Source: Cryptomeria japonica (lineage: Eukaryota > Streptophyta > Pinopsida > Cupressales > Cupressaceae). From it: 64,000 nucleotides of DNA. The notes below the pieces were generated by a model. The model was not told the DNA's origin. It was given only the letters and a program-made list of their open reading frames with translations, and did not search any database. The translations under genes were made by a program, and so were the position numbers. This document shows positions 12,002-23,347 of this stretch, piece by piece (the stretch's first letter is position 1; the number at the start of each line of letters is the position of its first letter). Where the stretch lies: positions 242,297,332 to 242,361,331 of the forward strand of contig NC_081409.1 in assembly GCF_030272615.1 (NCBI RefSeq). Direction: 5' to 3'.

Positions 12002-13400
12002 TTGGATAATATTAATGATTCCTGGGTAATAGATTATGGGGCTTCATTTCATGCTACACCTCATAGAAAATATTTTCTAGATTATGTTCAAGGTGATTTT
12101 GGACAGGTATATTTGGGTGATGATGAGCCCTGTCAAATTGCTGGAAAAGGAAAGATAAAGATCAAGTTGCAGAATGGTAATGACTAGTTTTTGTAGGAGG
12201 TAAGACATGTTCCTAACTTAAGAAGAAATTTGATTTCTGCAGGGCAACTAGGTAGTGAAGGTTGCTTAGTTACCTTCTCAGACAGTATCTGGAAGGTCAG
12301 TAAAGGATCATTAGTAGTAGCTAAAGGTGCAAAGGTAGGCACATTATATCTATGTACTGGTAACACTTACTCTACCTTAGCTGCTACAGATAAAGTTACT
12401 ATAGGGACAACAACAATAGATGTTGCAAGAATAGATTCGATAATGTGACACCATAGGCTTGGGCACGAGTGAGAAAGGCATGAAAATCCTTCACTCCAAA
12501 AATCTATTGCCAGGACTAAAGAAGATTGATTTAGAGTTCTATGAAAACTGTGTTTATGGCAAACAGAAAAGAGTCAGATTTCTCAAGGTTGGGAAAGAGA
12601 AGAAGAATGAGAAGTTAGAGCTTGTGCATTCAGATGTATGGGGACTAGCTCAGGTATCATCTCTTGGTGGCTCTTGTTATTATGTTATTTTTATTGATGA
12701 CTCAACCAGAAAAAACATGGGTATATTTTCTAAAACAAAAATCAAATGTTTTTGAAACTTTTAAGAAATGGAAAGCTTTGGTTGAGAATGAGACAGGAAA
12801 AAGGTTGAAGTGTCTCAGATTGGATAATGGAGGTGAGTATTGCAGCAAGGCATTTGAAGATTATTGCTCCTTAAATGGGATTAGAAAGTAGAAGATAGTT
12901 CCAGGAACTCCACAGGAAAATGGTGTGTCAGAGAGAATGAATAGGACTATCATGGAACGCGCGAGGAGCATGAGATTGCATGCTGGATTGCCCTTACATT
13001 TTTGGGCAGATGTTGTACATACTGCTATCTATTTGATAAATAAAGGACCTTCAACCCCTTTGGATGGTGGTATTCTAGAGGAGGCATGGACTGGTAAAAA
13101 GGTAAATTATTCTTTTCTGAAAACCTTTGGTTGTGAAGCTTTTGTCCATGTTGATAAAGAAAACAGAACCAAGCTTGATGCTAAATCTTAGAAATGTACC
13201 TTCATTGGATATGGGATAGATGAATATGGCTATCGGTTATGGGATTTTGAAAATAAGAAAATAACTAGAAGTAGAGATGTTATATTCAATGAGAAGGTTA
13301 TGTATAAAGAACAGATGCAGGAAAAGAAGCATGGACAGGAAAAGAAAGAATATGTGGTGTTGGATGAGATTCCTAAAAATGAAATGCCATAGGTACTTGA
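12002..13400 (+). pseudogene. copia-1 protease and integrase
   Basis: The retropepsin motif reads VIDYGAS at about 12029, with Tyr where Ser is usual (DSGAS). The pre-integrase segment (RNLISAGQLGSEG) and LGH follow. The integrase core shows HSDVWG with its Asp at about 12630, then RLDNGGEY at about 12820 and PQENGVSERMNRT at about 12915, giving the D-D-E residues. Several stops interrupt it (12184, 12446, 12889, 13189, 13391), plus a two-base deletion near 12475. At 12889 and 13391 the expected residue is Gln, so CAG to TAG is the simplest reading. Confidence 0.85.
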
Positions 13401-13491
13401 TGCTCAACAACAACAGAATGTCCCACAAACTCCTACAAGTGTTAGACATTCTACGAGGTCAAGTAGACCCCCTGAAATATTTTCTCCTTCT

Positions 13492-15074
13492 TTGTATTCT
13501 ATATTATTAACTGATTTTGGTGAACCAGAAGAATATGAAGAAGCAATGCAGGTGGATGCCAAACAACAGTGGGAGCTAGGCATGAAAGAGGAGATGGACT
13601 CCTTGATGAAAAATAAGACTTGGGACTTAGTCCCTTTACCTGCAGAAAAAAGAGCCTTTCCTAACAAATGGGTTTATCGGCTGAAGGAGGAAGAAGGAGG
13701 TCAGAAAAGATATAAGCCAGACTTGTGGTAAAAGGTTTTGCATTGAAAAAGGGTATAGATTATGATGAAATATTTTCTCTAGTTGTAAAAATGACATCAA
13801 TTAAAACTATACTTAATCTTGTGGCTACATATGATTTACCACTTGAACAATTAGATGTGAAAACAACTTTTCTCCATGGAGATTTGGAGGAGGAAATTTA
13901 CATGTTGCAAACATAGGGATATGAGGTCAAAGGTAAGGAGAACTAGGTGTGCAGGTTGAAGAAAAGTTTGTATGGCCTAAAGCAAGCACCCCAACAATGG
14001 TATTTAAAATTTGATAGTTTCATGGCTGAACACGGTTATCATAGATGTCATTCTGATCATTGTGTATACTTTAAGAGATTGGATAATGGCAGTTATATTA
14101 TCCTGTTGCTTTATGTTGATGATATGCTTGTTGCTGGGTCTAACATGGAACACACAAATGATCTTAAACATAAATTAGCCAGGTCATTTGCTATGAAGGA
14201 TTTGGGTGCAGCTAAGCAAATTCTGGGTATGAGGATTACACAGGACATAAAAAATAGAACCTTGAATTTGTCCCAAAGTGAGTATATAAAGAAGGTGTTG
14301 AAAAGATTTAACATGCAGGATGCAAAAGCAGTTAGTACACCTTTGGCTAGTCATTTCAAATTGACTAAGGAGATGTGCCCAAAGGCACAGGAAGAGGTAA
14401 AGAAAATGTCTAACATCCCATATTCATCAGCTGTTGGCAGTCTGATGTATGCAATGGTATGCACAAGGCCAGATATTGCACATGCAGTGGGAGTTGTGAG
14501 CAGGTTTATGAGTAATCCGGGTATGGAACATTGGAATGCTGTGAAATGGATCCTTCGATATTTGAAAGGAACCACTACGAAGGCATTATGTTTCAAAGGA
14601 TCTAATGCTGCTCTGAGTGGATTTGTTGACTTTGATCTGGCAAGTGATATTGATTCATGGAGGAGCACTACAGGGTATGTTTTTACTATAGGGGGAACTG
14701 CAGTCAGTTGTATTTCTAGGCTGCAAAAGGTTGTTGCACGTTCAACCACTGAAGCTGAGTATGTTGCTGCTACAAAAGCCAGCAAGGAGATGATTTGGTT
14801 ACAATGTTTTCTGGAGGAATTGGGTCAAACATAGGAGGATCGCCCATTGTATACTGATAGCCAGAGTGCCATTCATCTTGCGAAGAACTCTGCTTTTCAT
14901 TCAAGGACAAAGCACATTCAGCTCAGGTACCACTTCATCCAGACAGTTTTGGAGGAGGGTCAGTTATAGCTTGAGAAGATTCACACAAGTGAGAATCCTA
15001 CCGATATGTTCACGAAGGCAGTTCCACAGGAGAAGCTTATTTCTTCATTAGTTTCTGTTGGTCTTCTTGATTGA
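13492..15074 (+). pseudogene. copia-1 reverse transcriptase and RNase H
   Basis: The RT starts with a KNKTWDLVPLP-type segment, breaks frame near 13730, and continues through LDVKTTFLHGDLEEEIYM, SLYGLKQAP and the catalytic LLLYVDD at about 14100-14120. RNase H follows with STTEAEYVAATKASKE, YTDSQSAIHLAKN and HTSENPTDMFTK, ending GLLD then TGA at 15072. TAG stops at 13914, 13945, 14832 and about 14968 interrupt otherwise readable sequence; most fall where relatives have Gln. The YVDD active site is intact. Confidence 0.9.
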
Positions 15075-15194
15075 TAATTGTGGAATTTATACCAATCGAG
15101 TCTAAGTGTTTTATCCAGCGGATGTTTCATGTACAGTGGTGTCGTGTAGTATCAGTCTCCAAGTGGGAGATTGTTTGGTGTGGAGCCTGATCAG

Positions 15195-15210
15195 TCTCCA
15201 AGTGGGAGAT
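15195..15210 (+). promoter_or_regulatory. polypurine tract of copia-1
   Basis: The bases CTCCAAGTGGGAGAT directly precede the 3' LTR. The same phrase (CTCCAAGTGGGAGATTGT) also occurs about 40 bases upstream, a local duplication of the tract. Confidence 0.7.
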
Positions 15211-15541
15211 TGTTGAAATGTGGTGACTGATCAGCAAAGTACTGTACGCTCAACACGTATACATTGTAATAAAACCCTAAAAAGGTCGACTTTGTTTGTT
15301 TCCCTAAAAACACATGTTATAAGTGGCTGGGATGCTTAAGGCATTGTAAGATTGATGTACTATTTTTGCTAGATAGTTAGAAAGATTGGACATCTATGTA
15401 TGGTGGACGTAACCCATTCTGGGTGAACCATGTTAAATCTTTGTGTTAGGTGTGTCCTATTTTATTCCTTTATCTTTTGTATTTAAATCTGCATATAATT
15501 GTTAGTTCATATTTGCTTCAGATCTGCTTGAAACCCTAACA
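15211..15541 (+). repeat. 3' LTR of copia-1
   Basis: 331 bases, same ends as the 5' LTR, lacking the 145-base GC-rich block. Followed directly by the right TSD copy TGTCA. Confidence 0.9.
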
Positions 15542-15546
15542 TGTCA

Positions 15547-16366
15547 TATATACATAATTATCTATGAAGCTTTAAATAAGTCCATTCCATCTTCCCCTGC
15601 AGTAGGAGCCAATATGACTAAATATTAGCCACCATTAGCATGCCCATGTCCATGTGAATAAGATTCCCCTGGACCCACAAAATTTGTCCAAGGTGATTAT
15701 TCTGCCTAGGTTGTGTTTTGGAATATTTGTAACCCGCAATACTTGTTTAGGGAAATTATACTGTCCAGGACTTGAGGGATGTGGTTCATGCAAGCCCTTA
15801 CCTGGTGGTTCCAAGAGGAAAGCATATTGAAATTTATGTGTAACTAAAACTATGCCTTCCACAAAAATTATTGCAGTTCCTCCTATCTACTGGTGATCAG
15901 AAGAAAATTTGAATTATATATTTTTTAGTTTGTTTATATGTTAGTAATTTGCATTTTTGAAGGCCTTCTAGCCATTTTTAGGCCTAGCAAGCGAGACAAG
16001 CACTTTCAAAATCTCATCTACAACTATTGGAGACCTTTCCAATGAGTTAAATGGCTCGTAATTTCGAGTCCCGAGCAGAAATTTATGCCTAGTTGAAGTT
16101 AGGATAAAATTTCATATATATTTTTTGAAAATTTCATAGTTTTTAGATTTTATTATGTAATGAACAAATGTGACTATTGGACTTCGATTCTCAAGAGGTT
16201 TTTGTGACCCTTGGAATCTCATGAACTTCTATATGTTGGACTTTTGAATGGAATAGATTACTTTTTGGCTTGCTTCAATTCTATGCTTTCTGGTTCTTGT
16301 AAATAGAATTTACAATATCGCAGGTTCTCACTTAGGTATTGTCATCCGAATCCATAATTCAGATCA
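15547..16366 (+). other. probable LTR remnant upstream of split gypsy element
   Basis: The stretch ends CATAATTCAGATCA and is followed by a tRNA primer-site-like TGGTATCAAAGC at 16369, so at least its right part should be the 5' LTR of the element whose gag starts after it. The left LTR boundary cannot be fixed because no second copy survives. Bases 15745-15900 match 26495-26640 (same orientation). Confidence 0.45.
15745..15900. repeat. dispersed repeat, copy 1
   Basis: Shares GGACTTGAGG...TTCATGCAAGCCCTTA and following sequence up to GTGTAACTAAA with 26495-26640. Nature unknown. Confidence 0.6.
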
Positions 16367-16368
16367 GT

Positions 16369-16381
16369 GGTATCAAAGCAA
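16369..16381 (+). promoter_or_regulatory. primer-binding site of split gypsy element
   Basis: TGGTATCAAAGCA resembles the initiator-Met-tRNA primer site with one mismatch (A for G). It lies about 60 bases before the gag frame. Confidence 0.6.
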
Positions 16382-16426
16382 GTTCGCTCCTGTATGTCAT
16401 ATCACACGTGATCAACATATCAAAGA

Positions 16427-16756
16427 TTGGGGTTGGAAACAAGGAATCCTTCAGACTACCTTCCTTTGAGACACACACGATCGCAAATGGCTAAGTTGCA
16501 GACCGACGATGACATTAAAGCATTAGTTGCAGATGCACTAACAAAACAACGTGAAGATATGATGGATCAGTTCAAGCAAATGCTAGAAATTTGTGGGTCA
16601 CAAGCAAACCCACCATTCACAGGGCATACGCCATTCAAGGTACAAGTGAATTTCGATATACCCACATTTCAAGGAAAGATCGATGCAGATGCTGTTGATG
16701 ATTGGGTTTCAAAACTAGGAAGATATTTCTATGTCAATTAGTTTTCAGATGAAGAG
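16427..16756 (+). pseudogene. gag N-terminus of split gypsy element
   Basis: The frame encodes an N-terminal gag region (ADALTKQREDMMDQFKQML) and then the start of the retrotransposon gag domain (VNFDIPTFQGKIDADAVDDWV). A TAG at 16739 falls where Gln is likely (CAG to TAG). The frame is interrupted at 16756 by the nested LTR and continues at 24615. The start codon is not secure: the open frame begins with an alternative codon, and an ATG (MAKLQ) lies at about 16487. Confidence 0.75.
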
Positions 16757-17957
16757 TGTAGAGTCCTAAAATTGCGACACTTGCAATTTTGACTGCATTT
16801 GGGTCTTCACGATGGCGGCACAACGTTGAACTTGAATGGAGACCCCGAAACCTGCTTGTGACACCAAAAACTGCATTTTTTTGCACCTTGGCATGATCCC
16901 TCCTTGCACCCTGCTGTCCCGGGAGGTGGGACCATGGCGCCCAGCACCCTGGTCCCTGGCCCTATTTTGGGCCCAGTCTCCTTTTGGGCATTGGGTCTTG
17001 AAGTTTGCAATTCGGGAAATAATGTTTTCTTGTCGGCCTAAGGTCAGGAAAATCAGTCTATCAACCCTAATTGACAAGTATATAAACTACTTTTCCTTTC
17101 CTAGAAAGGGAGGAAGGAAATAAGCAAGAGCAAGACGTGGAAGCGATATTCGAACATTCAAACATTCAAGCATTCAAGCATTCCTTCAAGAAATTGAGCA
17201 TTCTAAGTCTCCATTCAAGGCTAAGTGTTGCATTCAAGACAAGGATTCAACCATTGAAGAGGAGATCACTTACAACATACAACATACTACATACATTAGA
17301 CCTTTTCATGTAAGAATACAAACATTCTTACAACAAGGTATCAGTACTTGTTTACATTACAAACATTTACATTTACAACATTCTCATTTCTTGGTTAATT
17401 CCAAAACCAGGGTTTGACCTAAAGGCAAACCCCTAATCCCTAACCCCCCAATCATCCTCTCTTTTCTGTGTGTAGGTTGCAGGTATGTGGTTGTAATTGA
17501 AGATCTGGAATCCTTGTGCAGAGACGAACAAATCCACCTTTGTTTTGCGGATTTTTCGGAGGACCGTGTGCACGCCGGGCGCCATCGTCCTGTCAAATTT
17601 CGCTCAAATTTGCAGAACAACACTGTCTCAACATTTTACTGCTAATTCCAGGTCCGTAGCTTCATCCCATATCCCTATCTCTGTTTACAAGCGAATCTTT
17701 CTTGCTTCTACATACATTCCTAGTTCAATCATCCTATCTATATTCTTTACAAAAGAGGGTATCCTTGATGTCTAAACCCTTGAAACTCATTTAGAATCCA
17801 TTCTTGCATTGTGTGGGATTGGATCTTGTGGGTTTCAACCCCTCTTTTGAATGTAAAGTCCCTCCTAAGTGAAAACCATCAACCCTAGTGACCTCCCTTC
17901 TCTCTCCTTGGAGTTGGGGAGGGGAGAACAACTAGGGTTCGATTTTTCCACTTTACA
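16757..17957 (+). repeat. 5' LTR of family A element
   Basis: 1201 bases, TGTAGAGTCC...CCACTTTACA. A TATATAAA box lies at 17079-17086. Compared with the 3' LTR it lacks about 61 bases of a GC-rich tandem repeat. Confidence 0.92.
17079..17086 (+). promoter_or_regulatory. LTR TATA box
   Basis: TATATAAA in the 5' LTR; the same box is at 23731-23738 in the 3' LTR. Probable U3 promoter, so transcription would start some 30 bases on. Confidence 0.6.
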
Positions 17958-17960
17958 TTT

Positions 17961-17980
17961 TGGTGAACCCGACGTGAACA
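17961..17980 (+). promoter_or_regulatory. primer-binding site, unassigned tRNA
   Basis: TGGTGAACCCGACGTGAACA begins three bases after the LTR. The right-end Tat-like element uses nearly the same site (57177). I could not assign the tRNA from memory. Confidence 0.7.
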
Positions 17981-19156
17981 TCCTAATTCTGATTATTCAT
18001 GGTTAGATCTGAAAAAATTTGCTTCCTTAATTATATTTCCATGTTTGATCTTTTGCAAATTTTAGAGGTTGATTGCATAAAAACCCTAAAATTTTCTTTT
18101 TAGTAATTGAACTTGTGGAATGTTTAATTGTTAATGCTTGTTTCAGATTTACCCTTCTATTGCAAATTGTCAATTCATATTTGTGCTTTAACTCTGAAAA
18201 TTAAGTGGTTAAATGTCAAAACCCTAATTTTAAAAAAAACCTTCTTGATTCAACCTTTGACTGATAATTTCACTGATCAAAACACCTCCAAATCGGCTGT
18301 AACTTTGGATTCCGCAATAAAATCACAATATCTCTCATCCCTGAAAATTTGGAAAAAAGTTGCGAGGACCGTGTGCACCCCGAGTGCCATCATCCCTGAC
18401 ATTTTTTCTGAAATTTCGAGAGCTAGATCTTAATGTATTTTTCTGCTAAAATCCAGAATTTTGGCTGGTTTTATCAATTCTAACACTTTCAAAATTAAAG
18501 TCAAAGTTGGTCTAGCGATTGCTTGGATTGAGACTTCTAATCATTCAAAAATTGTTGAAATTAAAATTTGTGTTAAAATTGTGTTTCTTACAGTCCTAAA
18601 TCTGAAAAGTGTGTTGGCATTCATTCGAAATTTCAGTGCTTTATTCAAATTTTTACAATTTGTGACTTCTGAAATTAAGTGTTTAATTGCAACAACTTTG
18701 ATTTCCGCTTTCAAATTTGAATTTTGCATGAAATTGAGTCAACTTTTAAATTTCAAAGCCTACATTGCTTTCAGTATTCCCTCTAAAATCATAAAATTCA
18801 AAATTTCAATTTCCCTCTCTTTTTCAAAATTCAAATTTTGCATTTTTTCAACAATCTTGGTAGGATTCAATTTTGAGATTGCAACTTTAATTTGGCCTAC
18901 CTACAGATCGTAAAATCACTCAATTTTTTTAGATTAGCTTTAAAATCATCATAACTTTCATCCCTGAAAATTTCGAAAAAAGTTGCGAGGACCGTGTGCA
19001 CTCCGTTCGCCACGGTCCCGGACATTTTTTCCAAAATTTTGGGAGATTGTCCTGATTGTATTTAACAGCTTAAATCTAGGAGATTGGCTGATTTTATTGA
19101 AATTTGCTACCTCTAAAATTCAAAATCTTCTCTCTCTCTCTCTCTCTCTTTAGTGC
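17981..19156 (+). other. leader of family A element
   Basis: Long AT-rich leader with no supported gene. It contains two copies (18366-18395, 18989-19018) of a 30-base motif that is also in both LTRs, each preceded by ATCCCTGAAAATTT.G/CAAAAAAGTTGCGA-type sequence, and a TC dinucleotide run at about 19129-19150. A 150-codon frame at 18461-18913 is low-complexity Phe/Ile/Lys/Ser sequence and is not called. Confidence 0.6.
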
Positions 19157-22100
19157 ATGAGTTTTACAACAATAAGCCCTACTTACACTATTCCCGTTAG
19201 ACGAAGCCTTAGAATTAAGTCCTTCCAAGGTTTAATTACTGAGGAGATGGAACCTAATTTGAATGGCCTTTTTAATGAGGACATGGGTAATTCCTCTAAT
19301 CCTCTTAATGATGAAGAAGCTCTCCATGAGGTTTCTGCAGAACAACTTTCGAAATTGGATAAGCAATTTGATGATTTTCGACAATGGATGTCTCAAGAAT
19401 ACCCCGATAGCGAAGCTCTTTCATTAATTGAGGGTCTAAAACGTATGGTTCAAAGTGATAAGAATGGAATTGATATTTTGTGTGGTATTGCACACATTGT
19501 GGATTAAAATGTGATGCCTATGAAGAGTTGTGTTGAAACTTTAGGTTATACACAACCTCCTACTCAAGTTAATCATTCTACCCCTTTGACAACTTCTATT
19601 GCTAGTATACCTACTTTTACATCAAACATAATGACTACTTAAATACAAGACATTCCACCTATGATCACTAATCATGGGGGCAATCCCTCTTCTTCAATCA
19701 ACCATCTTCCTTCATTCAATCCAACTTCTTCATTCATTCCTTCAATGAGTGTCCCTATTTCATCTCCATAAATGAACATGACGCAAGGGGGCAATTCATT
19801 TAATCATTCCATTCCTCCTTGTAGTATTCCTCTTTTCCAATCATCTCCTATGACTAACTATCATAGTGTCCCACCACCTTACTCTCAATCAATACCTTCT
19901 TTCAATAACATAATACCTCCATCACAATCTAACACGTCTAATATGAACTCTTCGACTGAAGCGACCATTAACAATCTTGCACAAATTGTCTCTTCTTTAC
20001 AGCAACAAATTGCCTCTATGAATCAATCTAAGTTTAGTGTGCCCACATTTGACGTTGCGAGCCCACTTTCTCTTGACATTGTTCGAGCTATCCCCCCTAA
20101 ACATGTTGAAATTCCGCATTTGGAGCTTTATAATGGTAAGGGTGACCCTCTAACACATGTTAAGACCTTTCAAACAATATGTACTGATTTTGCTTATGAC
20201 CAAAGGTTGCTTGCAAAACTGTTTACTAGAACATTAAGAGATAAAGCCCTACAATGGTATTGCTCGTTGCCTTCTTATTCTATTACTTCTTTCGAACAAC
20301 TTGCAAATGCTTTTATTCAACAATTTCAAAGCAATATAAGTCCTAAAGCTACGTTGATTGATTTAATGCATTGTAAACAAGGTGTTAAAGAAAAAGTGAC
20401 TGATTTCATTGGTAGATATAAGCATTTGTATGCTCAAATTTCTTTTCCAGTACCTAACAATGATATTCAAAGAATCTTTATTTCTAATTTACAAAAAGAT
20501 ATTAGAGAAAAACTTCTGTTTTCTTAGTTTACTTCTTTCCAACAGTTGTGCGTAACTCTTCACAATTATCAACTGACTGTGAATCAAATGGAACAAGCAA
20601 ATCCTATGGCTCAGAGTGATAAGGGTGATAGTAGTCAACAACCATTTGGGAAGTTTAAACCGAACAGAGAGTCCATTAAATTCAATGAAAACATCATCAA
20701 CAACAATGTGAATGTAGCATCAGGTGTGCCTCCTATTTCTAAGTTTTTCAAGAAAGAAAGAAAGTTTACTCCTTCGAATGAATCATTGCATAGTATTATG
20801 AATAAGTTATTGGAACAAAATGTGCTTACTCTTCCTCCTATAAGGCAAATAGATCCTGCAAAGATTAATTCACCCTATTTTGATAACAAATCTTTTTGTC
20901 AATTTCATCGTCATCCTGGGCATGATACTGAAAAATGTTTTGCTTTAAAGGGTAAAATTCAAGATTTGATTGATAATAATACTATCTCTGTTTCTGGTGT
21001 GAATGATAAAGGCAACACATCTGTAGCTCCTCCTAACCAAAATCTTAAGATTTTTACTGATCCATTGCCTTCTCATACCTCTAATGTGATTGAGACTAAT
21101 GATTCCTCTTTCTCACCTGATAGTCTTGTGTCTATGACTCCGAATGTGATTAACTTTGTGGAACAACAAAAAATCCCTAAAGAACCTTCCATCACATTTG
21201 ATTCTAGTGAAACTATCAGGGCACCTGATGGTCCTTTATATATAGTTGCAAAAGTCAAGAATACACCTTGCCATGGAGTGCTTATTGATCCTTCTTGTAT
21301 GGTTAATATCATTACTGAAGAATTTCTTTTTACTTTGCAACTGAATCAAGTGATCTATGATAAAACAAATGTGGTTGTGAAATTATTTGATGCATTTTCT
21401 TCTCCTGCAATTGGTTCTATTACATTACCTATTGAGGTCCATAACAAATCCCTTGATATGAGCTTTGCTATTATTCCATCATCCGAACAATTTCGTGTGA
21501 AGCTAGGCTATCCTTGGCTATCTTCCATGAAAGCTATTGCTTCTCCTATTCACAAGTGTTTGAAATTTCCCCATAATGGTAAAGTTGTTACTGTCAATCA
21601 TAGCCTCTTTAAACCAGCTGAAAGAACTTCTAGCATTCCTATTGATTACTTTTGGCCTAAACAATTCCAATCTCTTCCTCCACGAAGTGATCATCTTTTC
21701 AAATCTTATCAAAGGTGGAAAAAAGACATGATCCTATCTCTAAGCGAACCTAGAACACCCAAACTTGATATTCCTATCATTCTTGAGAAGGAAGTTCTTC
21801 CTTTGAAAGATAAAACTAATGTCTTTCCTCAAGAAGATTCCCAACCCATCCCTATGAATGTGACTATGCCTATGACTAATAAACTTCCTAAAAGTAGACC
21901 TATACCTCCTCGTCATGATGGACTTGGTCTCCTTCCTAAACCAAATATTCCTCCTTTATATGGAGCAGTTCCTCCTCCTTCCTCTTATGGAGAGAAGAGA
22001 CCTTCCTCTTCTCCTATTATTCAACCTAAGAGACCACAACCTAAACACCCAAGTGAAAAGGATGAGAACATTCCTCCTCCTCAATCTTCTCAACTTCTTA

Positions 22101-22600
22101 CTAAGAATAGACAAAATTGTTCTGCACGTGAACGCCGATGAAAGCGTCGTCTTAGAGCTCAGGCAACTGCTTCTCAAACTTTGCAATCCCCCAAAACACC
22201 TTCAGCTAGTATTATTCCATTTTCTCCTCAGCCGAAAATTGAGCCAAAATCTCCTAAACATAAGATGCATGATGGTCTTGATCCTGTGCGAGTTAAAGAT
22301 CCTATTTTTATAAATCTTGATGATGATATAGATGAAAATGTTATTCACGATGAAAATGTTACTTCTGTTCATTCTGATAGTGAATATGAATATGTTGATA
22401 ACCATTTATCTAACGAATTTTCTAAAGCACTTATCCTAGCTCCTAGACAAGAACAACGTGGCTTGGAACATGAACATAGCCCTTGTTTGGATCTTGTGAT
22501 AGCTCCATTTGCTGTGTTGGATGTTCCTCCTCTAGCGTGTTTCCTGCCTTCCCGAAATATTGATCAGCAAGATCGGGGGGTAGATGACGTGCTAGACTAG
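19157..22600 (+). pseudogene. long gag-like protein with knuckle and retropepsin-like domain
   Basis: A single reading frame of about 1147 codons runs from ATG at 19157 to TAG at 22598, interrupted only by stops at 19505, 19640, 19768, 20525 and 22139 and no frameshift. Order: variable N-terminus; Ser/Pro/Asn-rich linker (19650-19960); gag domain at about 20100-20520 (LELYNGKGDPLTHVKTF, ALQWYCSLP, DLMHCKQG); knuckle CQFHRHPGHDTEKC at 20899; retropepsin-like fold at 21220-21600 ending in LGYPWLSS and HKCLKFPHNGK; Pro-rich tail; acidic C-terminus. The protease motif reads LIDPSC in place of the usual Asp-Gly-Gly/Thr-Gly triad, so activity is doubtful. No pol follows. Confidence 0.8.
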
Positions 22601-23347
22601 TTTCATTAGCATAGCAGACTCTCTCCTCCTCTCTTGATCTCTTTTGTTACCTCTTCTATGTGTTATTCTCATTCTTCTATTTGTTGTCCTTAGTGTTGTC
22701 TACTTGAGGACGATGCAAAACATTGAGATCTCTTTTGGTCTCTCTCATGTTGACTCAAAAGACACGTGTTCCCTTCTTCTAGGTGACTTTCCTTGATTGG
22801 GGAATGAAGAAGAATTATGCATACATACATATGATATACATGAATTATCATACAACATACTGACCCCGAGGAAAGCGAAGTCACCTTGTGCTTTGTGTTT
22901 TGTGTCTATTATCCTTGGGCTTATCTCACACTTGGGGGGCAAATCCTTGTGATAACGTGCTCCTTTCTCATTTCTTATATGTATCACTACCTTAAAGCAA
23001 TCACCCCCGGTGAGGCGTGTGCGATCGCTTTAATGTAGGGGGGCATACATCCCGTTCATATCTCTTCAAGATACTTGAAAGTTTCTTGACAAATTTAGCT
23101 TTGCCTTGAAAATTTTTGATATCTTTCTTGCATGACTCATAGTGAGGGAACCTTACTACTGATAGTCATGGTTCTCCCTCGTGATCTTCCCTTTTACTTT
23201 GTCAATCGAAGTCGTAAGATCCTTAGTCCACTGGGGGCTTGGTGTATCTTGCCTCCTTGACGTGGTGAAAGTTTTTCAATGTTGTTTCCTTGTACTTTAC
23301 CGGAAGTATGAGCGTACGCTTATACTCCTGCTAAAGTGGGGGCTAAA
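22601..23347 (+). other. non-coding 3' region and polypurine tract
   Basis: No gene seen. Four G-runs occur (22931, 23036, 23233, 23336); the last, AAAGTGGGGGCTAAA at about 23332-23347, abuts the LTR and is the likely plus-strand primer. Confidence 0.65.

Larger units (their letters stand above)
10614..15541 (+). mobile_element. complete Ty1/copia element (copia-1), TSD TGTCA
   Basis: Both LTRs (10614-11089 and 15211-15541), the primer-binding site, gag, protease, integrase, RT, RNase H and a polypurine tract are present in Ty1/copia order (integrase before RT). The element is flanked by TGTCA at 10609-10613 and 15542-15546, so both boundaries are exact. The coding region is dead: multiple stops and at least two frameshifts (near 12475 and 13730). 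The domain style (GLKQAP, LLLYVDD, long gag with a single knuckle) fits the Tork/Tnt1-like part of copia, but that assignment is from memory of the family and is tentative. Confidence 0.92.

Noticed and set aside
14351-14785. 144-codon minus-strand frame
   Set aside because: Antisense shadow of the copia-1 RT/RNase H.
18461-18913. 150-codon frame in family A leader
   Set aside because: Low-complexity Phe/Ile/Lys/Ser translation of AT-rich leader, with no homologous frame elsewhere in the window.
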